From Gammaproteobacteria bacterium (GTDB taxonomy: Bacteria; Pseudomonadota; Gammaproteobacteria; GCA-001735895), in contig JALSKD010000182.1 in the NCBI GenBank assembly GCA_026989015.1, positions 1 through 41,504 of the forward strand: a stretch of 41,504 bases of DNA. Direction: 5' to 3'. The translations under genes were made by a program, and so were the position numbers. Of this stretch, positions 20,563 through 29,289 are shown piece after piece. A model generated the notes under the pieces. The model was not told where the DNA came from and did no database searches. It saw nothing but the letters and a program-made list of their open reading frames with translations. Each line of letters begins with the position of its first letter. Position 1 is the first letter of the stretch.

Positions 20563-20574
20563 GGATACAGCATC

Positions 20575-22392
<1,818 letters not shown>

Positions 22393-22476
22393 AGCGGGCC
22401 GGGTTGCGGCCGGGTGCTTGATCAGGCCGCGTGAAACCCGGATCATCGCGGTTCGCTCAATGACAGGAATGCACTG

Positions 22477-23646
22477 ATGTCTTCGGATACCCATTCAGGC
22501 CGTCAATGGCTGTGGCTGCTGATCGGCGGCCTGACGCTGGTCGCCGCCGGCAATGTTCTGGTCCCCGACGAGGGCTGGCTGCAGGCGATCCTGCTCGGCG
22601 TTGGCGGCCTGATGGTGGTGTTCGCCTCGTCGGAGATGATGATCAAGGCGGTGGACGGCTATGCGCGGCGCAAGAAGATGAACGCCTTCGTTGCCGGCAC
22701 CATGGCCGGACTGTCGAGCAACATACCGGAGCTGGTGATGCTGGCCTTTGTGCTTCTGGCCACGCCGCGGATCGGCTTTATCGTCACGGTGCTGACCCTG
22801 CATGTCGGTGCGGCCGCCTTCGGCCTCTACTGCGGCGCCCTGCCGCGCGATGTGGAAGGCAATGCCCAGATGCCCAGGCCGCTGGTCGGCTTGAGCACGG
22901 ACCTCTACGCGGCCGCCGCCGGGGTGTTCTTCAGCCTGGGCGTGATCATGCTGCTGATGAAGGCCTTTGCGGTGCGCGAGGGCACGGCCGCGCTGAATGT
23001 GACCGACCTGTATGTGTTCGGGGTGATCCTGCTGGCCATCCAGGCGGTGGCGGTGACCCGTCTGGTCAAACGCTTCTCCGGTGAACATGTGCCGGCGTCG
23101 GCAGAGGATGTGCCGGTCGGCGATGAGGAAACCCGGCTCATGGCCTGGGGTACGATTGCCGCCTTCGGACTGGCCGGGCTGGTCGTGTCCGTGATCGGCG
23201 GGCACGCCGTGGGCGAGTTCGCCGGCATACTGGTGCACAAGCTGGAGCAGGCCGGCTACTCGGAGATGTTTGGCGCGATCATTCTGAGCCTGTTCTCGGC
23301 CTCTGGCGCCTTCATCATGATCGGTACGGCTCATCTGCAGAAGAAATACAGCATTGCCATGGCCAATGCTTCCGGCGCCATCACCCAGGTGCCGTTCCTG
23401 GTATTGCCAATCGCAATGATTCTGCTGGCGGCCTTCACCCAGAGCGGCCTGATTCCGGCCATCGACGGTACGGCAGGTGTGATACCCATCGACATCCATA
23501 CCACCAGCGCCATTCTGCTGGGCTTCCCGTCGATGCTGGTGTTGTGGAAGGCGGTGCAGGACGACGGCAAGGTGAACTGGGTGGAAACCAGCACCATGGT
23601 CGGCATCTTCCTGCTGGTCATCTACCTGCTGGTGGCCCACGGCTGA
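22477..23646 (+). CDS. Multi-pass membrane protein of the cation/Ca2+ exchanger (CaCA/CAX) type
   Basis: A 389-residue protein with about ten membrane helices. The first half contains MAGLSSNIPELVMLAFVLLA, which resembles the CAX alpha-1 signature (GNxPELI). The second half has MANASGAITQVPFLVLPIAM, resembling the end of the alpha-2 repeat (GSxxQxxLFVxPxxVL). The acidic residue normally found in alpha-2 (GNAAEH in CAX) is not seen at the matching place, where the sequence reads SASGAFIMIGTAH. It is therefore probably a diverged Ca2+/H+ or Na+/Ca2+ antiporter, with ion and direction unknown. It lies 84 bp after glmS, which has no obvious functional link. Confidence 0.7.
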   Translation: MSSDTHSGRQWLWLLIGGLTLVAAGNVLVPDEGWLQAILLGVGGLMVVFASSEMMIKAVDGYARRKKMNAFVAGTMAGLSSNIPELVMLAFVLLATPRIGFIVTVLTLHVGAAAFGLYCGALPRDVEGNAQMPRPLVGLSTDLYAAAAGVFFSLGVIMLLMKAFAVREGTAALNVTDLYVFGVILLAIQAVAVTRLVKRFSGEHVPASAEDVPVGDEETRLMAWGTIAAFGLAGLVVSVIGGHAVGEFAGILVHKLEQAGYSEMFGAIILSLFSASGAFIMIGTAHLQKKYSIAMANASGAITQVPFLVLPIAMILLAAFTQSGLIPAIDGTAGVIPIDIHTTSAILLGFPSMLVLWKAVQDDGKVNWVETSTMVGIFLLVIYLLVAHG

Positions 23647-23768
23647 GCGTCTTGCCCATGCCCTTCCGGCAAGTGTCACGGAGCTTGCCTCGATGGGGCA
23701 GGCGGGTTTATCGTGGCGTGCTAACGCCAGCCCTGCCGGCTCGGCCGCAGCCCCGAACGAGCGGAACC

Positions 23769-24209
23769 ATGACCGAAGTATCCAACGAAAACCGTTTTGC
23801 CCGCCGTCTGGACGGGCGTTTCGAAGGCATCCTGCGCTGGCAGGATCTGGATGCCCTGTGGGCGCGTATCCGTGACAGCGACCGGCCCTGGTATTTCTAT
23901 CAGGTGGGCAGCGCCCTGCCGGATCAGGCGATAGAGGGCAATTCCCTGAATGAGGCCCTGGCCGAACTGGATGCGCTGCTGCACCAGGACCATGATCACG
24001 ACTACTGCGGTATCGTGTATGCCGATGATCCGGCGCGGCCGACCCTGGTCAAGGTGTATGACCCCAACAACCTCGGCTCATCCTGCGGCAGCAGCGGACA
24101 GCGGATCCCGCCGCGCTGGATCCTCAGCCTGGAAGCGCCCGAGGAAGTGGTTGACGAGGCACCGATGCCCGGCAATCGCCGCCGCTGGTGGCAGAAGCTG
24201 TTCGGGTGA
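23769..24209 (+). CDS. Conserved hypothetical protein beside the SigZ gene
   Basis: A 146-residue soluble protein without signal peptide or membrane helix. I do not recognise the family. It contains WYFYQVGSALPD, a histidine/aspartate patch followed by a cysteine (LLHQDHDHDYCGIVYADD), and VYDPNNLGSSCGSSG. It ends in a basic-aromatic tail (RRRWWQKLFG). The translation start is ATG 23769; the frame is open further upstream only as a shadow of the preceding gene. It is followed after 4 bp by a sigma-factor gene, so it is likely part of the same operon. The His/Asp/Cys patch might bind a metal, but that is only an inference. Confidence 0.7.
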   Translation: MTEVSNENRFARRLDGRFEGILRWQDLDALWARIRDSDRPWYFYQVGSALPDQAIEGNSLNEALAELDALLHQDHDHDYCGIVYADDPARPTLVKVYDPNNLGSSCGSSGQRIPPRWILSLEAPEEVVDEAPMPGNRRRWWQKLFG

Positions 24210-24213
24210 AGCG

Positions 24214-24738
24214 ATGAATTGCGTGGTCGACGCCTGGCAGCAGCACGAGGCCGAATTGCGCGGCTTCATACGCCAGCAGGTCGGAGATGCGGCCTTGGCC
24301 GAGGATCTGCTGCAGGATGTATTCGTCAAGGCTGTGGCCCAGGGCAGCCGGTTCTGTACGCTGGAGAATGTACGGGCCTGGCTGTTTCGCGTGACCCGCA
24401 ACCGCATTGTCGATTGGCGGCGCAGTCAGCGTGCCCATGATCCGGTTACGGAGCAGATCGCACAGCCCGAGGCGTACGAGGAGCCGGTGGTGAGCCTCTC
24501 CCAGTGTCTGCCCAGGGCGTTGGAGCGGCTGTCTCCCGCCGATCGGGAGATCCTCGAGCAGTGCGACCTCGAAGGGCTGCCACAGGCCGAGTATGCGGCC
24601 CGGCACGGACTCAGCCTTCCCGCCGCCAAATCACGCATCCAGCGGGCGCGCCGTCGCCTCAAGTCCGAGCTGGATCGTGCCTGTCATGTGAAACTCGACG
24701 AACAGGGTCGGGTGTGCTGTTTCAAGACGTCTTGCTGA
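24214..24738 (+). CDS. ECF sigma factor, SigZ-like, with Cys-rich C-terminal tail
   Basis: A 174-residue RNA polymerase sigma factor with region 2 (LAEDLLQDVFVKAVAQG, VRAWLFRVTRNRIVDWRR) and region 4 (LERLSPADREILEQCDLEGL, SLPAAKSRIQRARRRLKSEL). The last 18 residues (157-174) are CHVKLDEQGRVCCFKTSC. This places Cys157, His158, Cys168, Cys169 and Cys174 in one short tail. No anti-sigma gene lies next to it, so the tail may itself sense metal or redox state, as in other sigma factors with Cys-rich extensions. It begins 4 bp after the hypothetical gene and precedes a permease. The SigZ assignment comes from the domain layout and the C-x-VKLD-x-x-GxV tail shape. Confidence 0.88.
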   Translation: MNCVVDAWQQHEAELRGFIRQQVGDAALAEDLLQDVFVKAVAQGSRFCTLENVRAWLFRVTRNRIVDWRRSQRAHDPVTEQIAQPEAYEEPVVSLSQCLPRALERLSPADREILEQCDLEGLPQAEYAARHGLSLPAAKSRIQRARRRLKSELDRACHVKLDEQGRVCCFKTSC

Positions 24739-24775
24739 TGCTCGGCGAGGTGCATCCTTTTGCCCACTGATCCGT

Positions 24776-24807
24776 CTTCCCGGGTAACACACATTTTCCA
24801 TGGGAAG
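24776..24807. repeat. Inverted repeat upstream of the permease gene
   Basis: CTTCCC (24776-24781) and GGGAAG (24802-24807) are perfect 6-bp inverted arms 20 nt apart. They lie in the 74-bp gap between the sigma-factor and permease genes, just before the permease ATG (24813). The right arm includes the purine-rich stretch that probably serves as ribosome site, so pairing could limit translation. Short arms make chance likely. Confidence 0.3.
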
Positions 24808-24812
24808 CACAG

Positions 24813-25892
24813 ATGAACGAAATCAGTATCCGGAGCGACGCCGCAGGCACGCAGCAAAACGATGACCCGCGCCAGTTGACGAGCTGGCTGATTCGTATAG
24901 CCGTGGCGGTGCCGCTGTGGTTCTGGGTCTATGGGCAGCTCGATGGCTGGTCCAATTGGCTGGTGGAATGGATGGGGCTGAGCCGTGATACCCGGCTCGG
25001 CGAGTCCCTGCACTTCTTTTTTTACGACATGCCCAAGGTCATGCTGTTGCTGGCCGGAGTGGTTTTCTTCATGGGCATCGTCCAGACCTTTTTCACGCCG
25101 GAGCGGACGCGCGCGCTGCTGGCCGGCAAGCGGCTCGGCATCGGCAATACCCTGGCGGCGCTGCTGGGCATTGTCACCCCCTTCTGCTCCTGCTCGGCGG
25201 TGCCGCTGTTCATCGGCTTTCTCTCCGCCGGCGTGCCGCTGGGCGTGACCTTTTCCTTCCTGATCTCGGCACCGATGATCAATGAAATCGCGTTGATCCT
25301 GCTGTTCGGCCTGTTCGGCTGGAAAGTGGCCGCCCTGTATGTGGTCACCGGTCTGGGCATCGCCATCGTGGCCGGTCTGGTGATCGGCAAGCTGGGCATG
25401 GAGCGCTATCTCGAAGACTGGGTGCGCAAGATCCAGATGGGCGAAACCCCGCAGGCGTTGAAGGATCATCGCGGCTGGGTCAGCCGATTCCAGGCCGGAT
25501 GGGCCCATGTGCGCGAGATCGTCGGCAAGGTCTGGCCCTATGTGATGGCCGGTATTGCCATCGGTGCGCTGATTCACGGCTTCGTGCCACAGGATTTCAT
25601 GGCCTCGATCATGGGCCGCGATGCCTGGTGGTCGGTGCCGGCGGCGGTGGTGCTGGGCGTGCCCATGTACACCAATGCGGCCGGTGTGGTCCCGGTGGTG
25701 CAGGCGCTGATCGGCAAGGGCGCGGCGCTGGGTACCACCCTGGCCTTCATGATGAGCGTGATCGCCCTGTCCGCGCCGGAAATGATGATTCTGCGCAAGG
25801 TGCTCAAGCCTCGGCTTATCGCGACCTTCGTCGGCGTGGTCGCCAGCGGGATACTGCTGGTCGGCTTCCTGTTCAACGCGGTGCTGGGCTGA
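24813..25892 (+). CDS. Permease of the COG0701 (ArsP/YraQ-like) family
   Basis: A 359-residue inner-membrane protein with about eight helices. It has the family hallmark VTPFCSCSAVPLFIGFLSAGVPL (Cys125-Ser-Cys127), then FLISAPMINEIALILLF. In the second half it has VPMYTNAAGVVPVVQAL and LAFMMSVIALSAPEMMILRKVL. COG0701 members include ArsP, which exports trivalent organoarsenicals, and many uncharacterised relatives linked to small thioredoxin-like proteins. Substrate cannot be told from sequence. The neighbours, two small proteins with CC-ending tails and a sigma factor with a Cys tail, point to a thiophilic metal, metalloid or thiol compound. Confidence 0.88.
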   Translation: MNEISIRSDAAGTQQNDDPRQLTSWLIRIAVAVPLWFWVYGQLDGWSNWLVEWMGLSRDTRLGESLHFFFYDMPKVMLLLAGVVFFMGIVQTFFTPERTRALLAGKRLGIGNTLAALLGIVTPFCSCSAVPLFIGFLSAGVPLGVTFSFLISAPMINEIALILLFGLFGWKVAALYVVTGLGIAIVAGLVIGKLGMERYLEDWVRKIQMGETPQALKDHRGWVSRFQAGWAHVREIVGKVWPYVMAGIAIGALIHGFVPQDFMASIMGRDAWWSVPAAVVLGVPMYTNAAGVVPVVQALIGKGAALGTTLAFMMSVIALSAPEMMILRKVLKPRLIATFVGVVASGILLVGFLFNAVLG

Positions 25893-25917
25893 GCCGGACC
25901 CATTCGGAGCAATGAAC

Positions 25918-26217
25918 ATGTCAGATCAACCGGAATTGCATCCGTCCATTGTCGCGCTGGTCTCGCTAGCGGCCAACATCGCGTCCAACCATCCCAAACA
26001 GGGCTTGTGTCAGCTGGAGCGCCTGCGAGGGATGGGGGTGCCGCAGCACCAGATCGATGCGGTGGTGGAGATTGCCCGCCACATCCGCGACGAGGCCGGT
26101 CAGGCACTGGATCTGCGCTTCGATGAACAGTCCCGGGGCGGCCCGGCCGTCGATGCCTCCGAGGCCAGCGGCGAGGCCTGCTGTACGCCGACGGCAAGCG
26201 GACGGTCCTGCTGCTGA
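25918..26217 (+). CDS. Small AhpD/CMD-like helical protein with double-cysteine tail
   Basis: A 99-residue protein. Residues 10-60 have the helical pattern LVSLAANIASNHPKQGL, LERLRGMGVPQHQIDAVVEIARHIRDEAG, which recalls the carboxymuconolactone decarboxylase/AhpD core but lacks its catalytic CxxC. The C-terminus is EACCTPTASGRSCC, giving Cys88, Cys89, Cys98 and Cys99. I chose ATG 25918: the GGAG at 25906-25909 is 8 nt from it but only 2 nt from the in-frame ATG at 25912. The tail looks like a metal or metalloid ligand site, which is inference. It lies between the permease and thioredoxin-like genes in one direction. Confidence 0.72.
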   Translation: MSDQPELHPSIVALVSLAANIASNHPKQGLCQLERLRGMGVPQHQIDAVVEIARHIRDEAGQALDLRFDEQSRGGPAVDASEASGEACCTPTASGRSCC

Positions 26218-26250
26218 CGACCCCAATATTCAATCCACAGGAGTAAACTC

Positions 26251-26541
26251 ATGAAGCACATCAAGGTACTGGGCACGGGTTGTGCCAACTGCGAAAGCAC
26301 CCGCCAGCGCATCGAGGAGGCGGCACGCCGGCTGGGCGTCGAGGTCGAGGTGGAGAAGGTGGAGGATCTGGCCGAGATCATGAGCCACGGCGTGATGTCC
26401 ACGCCGGGCGTGATCGTGGACGGCACGCTGGTGCATGCCGGCGGCGTGCCGGATACGGTGGCCATCGAAGGCTGGCTCAAGGGCGGCGACAGCCCTTGCT
26501 GCAGCGGCAGCGAAAGCGCCGGTTCGGGCTGCTGCGGCTGA
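26251..26541 (+). CDS. Small thioredoxin-fold protein (redox-active disulfide type)
   Basis: A 96-residue protein with a thioredoxin-like fold: MKHIKVLGTGCANCESTRQ (active-site Cys11 and Cys14) and a cis-Pro segment (VMSTPGVIVDG). This fits the small thioredoxin family (TIGR00412-like redox-active disulfide proteins) that often accompanies COG0701 permeases. The tail SPCCSGSESAGSGCCG adds Cys83, Cys84, Cys94 and Cys95, which the core family does not need. An AGGAG ribosome site precedes the ATG. It probably reduces or carries a cargo for the adjacent permease. It ends 2 bp from the convergent yajL-like gene. Confidence 0.9.
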   Translation: MKHIKVLGTGCANCESTRQRIEEAARRLGVEVEVEKVEDLAEIMSHGVMSTPGVIVDGTLVHAGGVPDTVAIEGWLKGGDSPCCSGSESAGSGCCG

Positions 26542-26543
26542 GC

Positions 26544-27095
26544 CTATCCGCGGACCAGGCCTTCCTCGACCTGATCGCGCAGGGCCTGGCCGCCGAGGCG
26601 CTCGATCAGGGTGAGGGCGAAATCCATTGCCGTTCCGGGGCCGCGTGAGGTGACCACCGACCCGTCGATTTCCACCGCGGCGCCGGTATTGCGGTAGTCG
26701 CCGGGGCTGTCGTTCAGCGCGCCGGGATAACTGGTAAGGGTGCGGCCCTCGACCACACCGGCGGCGACCAGTGCCTTGGGTGCGGCGCAGATGGCGGCCA
26801 GAGTGCCGCCGCGCTCGTTCTGACGGCGCAGGATGCGCTGCACGCGCTCATCGTCACGAAGATGGTCCGCGCCGGGCAAGCCTCCGGGCAGCACCACCAG
26901 GTCGAAATCCCGGTCTTCCACCGCATCGATGGTGGTGTCGGCCAGGTGGCGGGTGCCGCGGCTGGCCTCGATCGGCCCATCGTGCAGCCCGGCGGTGACG
27001 ACCTCGAAGCCGGCACGGCGCAACAGGTCAATGACCGTTATGGCCTCGAGTTCTTCGAAGCCATCGGCAAGCGGGACAAGTACTGTCTTGGCCAT
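26544..27095 (-). CDS. yajL: DJ-1/PfpI family protein, YajL-like
   Basis: A 183-residue cytoplasmic protein of the DJ-1/ThiJ family. It opens MAKTVLVPLADGFEELEAIT, with the conserved Glu near residue 15. The nucleophile elbow is GGTLAAICAAPKAL with Cys103, and LVVLPGGLPGADHL and TSRGPGTAMDFALTLIERLGG follow. YajL-type proteins protect against oxidative stress and are reported to act as chaperone or deglycase; the activity is debated. The start overlaps the 3' end of the upstream yibQ-like gene by 58 bp in another frame. It is convergent with the thioredoxin-like gene. Confidence 0.9.
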   Translation of the reverse strand: MAKTVLVPLADGFEELEAITVIDLLRRAGFEVVTAGLHDGPIEASRGTRHLADTTIDAVEDRDFDLVVLPGGLPGADHLRDDERVQRILRRQNERGGTLAAICAAPKALVAAGVVEGRTLTSYPGALNDSPGDYRNTGAAVEIDGSVVTSRGPGTAMDFALTLIERLGGQALRDQVEEGLVRG

Positions 27096-27847
27096 TTCGT
27101 TTTCTCCGGTGTCATCAGCTGGATCAGTTCGGATAGCGTAACCATGCGGAAGTCCCGCTGCAACGGGGGCAGGGCCTGTTGCAGATAGTCCAGGGTGGAC
27201 GGATGGGGGTGGGCGATGGCCACCGCCCAGCCGCGTTTGCGCGCCTTTCGGGTCCAGCGGCGAATCTGGGCGGCGATGGCCTCGGGTTGCGGTTCATTGT
27301 CGAGGAAGACATCGCGCTGCAGCGCCGGCAGACCGGTGAGCAGCGCCTGCAGGTAGGCCTGGCTGCGGCCGGTGGTTTTGCTGTCGAGAAAATACAGGGC
27401 AGGGTTGCGCCGGCGGATGGTTTCCATCACCGGACGCATGATGTAGCCCTCGGCGGTGAGGAGGCTGCCCATGTGGTTGTTGATGCCGCGTACCTGCGGC
27501 AGGCGGTCGAGCATGCGCTGCACGCCGGCAGTGAGCTGACCCTCGTCCATCCCGTCGTTGAGGGTTGAAGGCTCCAGCGCCAGGCTGCTGGACGATTGCA
27601 TGGGCATGTGCAGCAGCAGTTCGCGGTTCATGCGTTCGCCCAGTTTCGCGATGCGCCGGTCGTAGAGGGTGTCGGGAATGATCGCGTAGCTGATGGCGCC
27701 CGGCAGTTGCAGGGCCTGACGCGCCTGGTTGAAGGAATAACCCAGATCGTCGATGACCAGCGCCAGCAGTGGCCGGTTGTCGGGTGCCGCCGCCTGACCC
27801 GGCCCGCCGAGGGCCAGGAGCAGGGCGGCGATCAGCAGGCGGGCCAT
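27038..27847 (-). CDS. Divergent polysaccharide deacetylase family protein (YibQ-like)
   Basis: A 269-residue exported protein with a signal peptide (MARLLIAALLLALGGPGQAAA). The divergent polysaccharide deacetylase 2 fold shows LALVIDDLGYSF, ELLLHMPMQ, GINNHMGSLLT, LYFLDSKTTGRSQAY and WAVAIAHPHPSTLDYL. The Asp/His pattern resembles carbohydrate esterases, but the substrate of this family is unknown. It lies 13 bp after ctpA and downstream of envC, as in E. coli and Pseudomonas, which supports a role in cell-envelope maintenance. Its last 58 nt overlap the start of the yajL-like gene. Confidence 0.88.
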   Translation of the reverse strand: MARLLIAALLLALGGPGQAAAPDNRPLLALVIDDLGYSFNQARQALQLPGAISYAIIPDTLYDRRIAKLGERMNRELLLHMPMQSSSSLALEPSTLNDGMDEGQLTAGVQRMLDRLPQVRGINNHMGSLLTAEGYIMRPVMETIRRRNPALYFLDSKTTGRSQAYLQALLTGLPALQRDVFLDNEPQPEAIAAQIRRWTRKARKRGWAVAIAHPHPSTLDYLQQALPPLQRDFRMVTLSELIQLMTPEKTKWPRQYLSRLPMASKNSRP

Positions 27848-27860
27848 GATCCGCTGGCGG

Positions 27861-29204
27861 TCAGGGATTGAGCAGGCGGGCGATGGACAGACCCTTGAGC
27901 AGGGTCAGCGCTTCGTAGAGCTGGTAGTCCTTCTTCGACAGCTGTTCCTCGATGCGGTCGATCTCTTCGGCCTTTTTCTTGTCGGCCTGTTCTCGGGTCT
28001 CGGCCGTGTTTTCCGCATCATCGCCGTTGGGGTTGGACAGGTGGCGTTCCAGGTCTTTCTCCTTCAGGGCCTTGGGACCGGATGTGTCGATTTCGGCCAG
28101 CTTGAGGGCGCGCAGCTTGATGTCGGGCTCGATGCCCTGGGCCTGTATCGAGCGGCCGCTGGGCGTGAAGTAGCGCGCGGTGGTCAGCTTGACGGCGCCG
28201 CCGTTGCGCAATTCCTGGATGGTCTGTACCGAGCCCTTGCCGAAGGTCTTGCGGCCCATGATGATGGCGCGGCGATGGTCCTGCAGGGCGCCGGCGACGA
28301 TCTCGGAGGCGGAGGCGGAGCCGCCGTTGACCAGCACCACCAGCGGCAGGCCGTTGAGGGCGTCACCGGGGGTGGCGGTGTACTTCATGTCGGAGTCGGG
28401 AATGCGGCCTTCGGTATAGACGATCAGACCGTCGTCGAGGAAGGCGTCGGAGACGCCGACCGCGCCGTTGAGCACGCCCCCCGGATTGTTGCGCAGATCC
28501 AGCACCAGACCCTTGAGGTCTTCCTTGTCCTGCAGTTCACTGATCGCCTTGAGCAGGTCGGTGGTGGTGCGGGACTGGAAGCTGGAGATGCGTACATAAC
28601 CGTAACCCGGCTCCAGCACGCGGCTCTTGACGCTCTTGGTGCGGATGATCTCGCGGGTGATGGTCAGCTCGAGGGTTTCCGCCTCGCCCTCGCGGACGAT
28701 GGTGAGCTTGATGTCGGTGCCCGGCTTGCCGCGCATCAACTTGACCGCGTCATTGAGGGTCAGGCCCTTGACCGGCTTGTCATCGATACGCACGATCAGG
28801 TCGCCTGCCTGGATGCCGGCGCGCGCCGCCGGGGTATCGTCGATCGGCGCGACCACCTTGACCAGGCCGCCTTCCATCGTCACCTCTATGCCGAGACCGC
28901 CGAACTGGCCGGTGGTGCCGATGCGCAGTTCCTTGAATTCGTCGGGGCTGAGGTAGGCGGAGTGGGGATCGAGGCCGGACAGCATGCCGCGGATGCCGTC
29001 TTCGAGCAGCTTCTTGTCTTCCACCGGCTCGACATAGTCCTGCTTGATGCGCGACATGACGTCGGTAAAGGTCTGCAGCTCCTCGTAGGGGATGCTGCGG
29101 GCCTGTTCGTCCTTCAGCGCGAACACGCTGTGACCGATGGCCAGGGTCAGGCCGATCAGCATGCCGGTGATGAACAGGGTGGATGATCTCAGATGCGTGG
29201 GCAT
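27861..29204 (-). CDS. ctpA: S41 carboxy-terminal processing peptidase
   Basis: A 447-residue periplasmic serine peptidase with a signal-anchor (STLFITGMLIGLTLAIGHSVFA). A PDZ domain (GGLGIEVTMEGGLVKVVAPI, RAGIQAGDLIVRIDD) is followed by the S41 catalytic domain. The nucleophile Ser is in NGGSASASEIVAGALQDHRR and the general base Lys in GRKTFGKGSVQ. In Pseudomonas CtpA degrades peptidoglycan cross-link hydrolases; the substrate here is inferred. A basic, Lys/Glu-rich linker precedes the C-terminus. GGAG lies 7-10 nt before the ATG. The gene sits between envC and the yibQ-like gene. Confidence 0.95.
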   Translation of the reverse strand: MPTHLRSSTLFITGMLIGLTLAIGHSVFALKDEQARSIPYEELQTFTDVMSRIKQDYVEPVEDKKLLEDGIRGMLSGLDPHSAYLSPDEFKELRIGTTGQFGGLGIEVTMEGGLVKVVAPIDDTPAARAGIQAGDLIVRIDDKPVKGLTLNDAVKLMRGKPGTDIKLTIVREGEAETLELTITREIIRTKSVKSRVLEPGYGYVRISSFQSRTTTDLLKAISELQDKEDLKGLVLDLRNNPGGVLNGAVGVSDAFLDDGLIVYTEGRIPDSDMKYTATPGDALNGLPLVVLVNGGSASASEIVAGALQDHRRAIIMGRKTFGKGSVQTIQELRNGGAVKLTTARYFTPSGRSIQAQGIEPDIKLRALKLAEIDTSGPKALKEKDLERHLSNPNGDDAENTAETREQADKKKAEEIDRIEEQLSKKDYQLYEALTLLKGLSIARLLNP

Positions 29205-29232
29205 GTAATTCTCCTTGTCATATCAGTGGGCC

Positions 29233-29261
29233 ATTGTAGCCCAAACGGATGATTTTGACCG
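29233..29261 (-). promoter_or_regulatory. Candidate promoter of ctpA
   Basis: On the minus strand the -10 TACAAT (29233-29238) matches 5 of 6 positions. A weaker -35 CGGTCA (29256-29261) lies 17 bp upstream. Transcription would start about 22 nt before the ctpA ATG at 29204. It sits in the 85-bp gap after envC, so ctpA may have its own start as well as read-through. Confidence 0.42.
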
Positions 29262-29289
29262 CTTTCGGCGGCGATTGTTCGATACGGTC

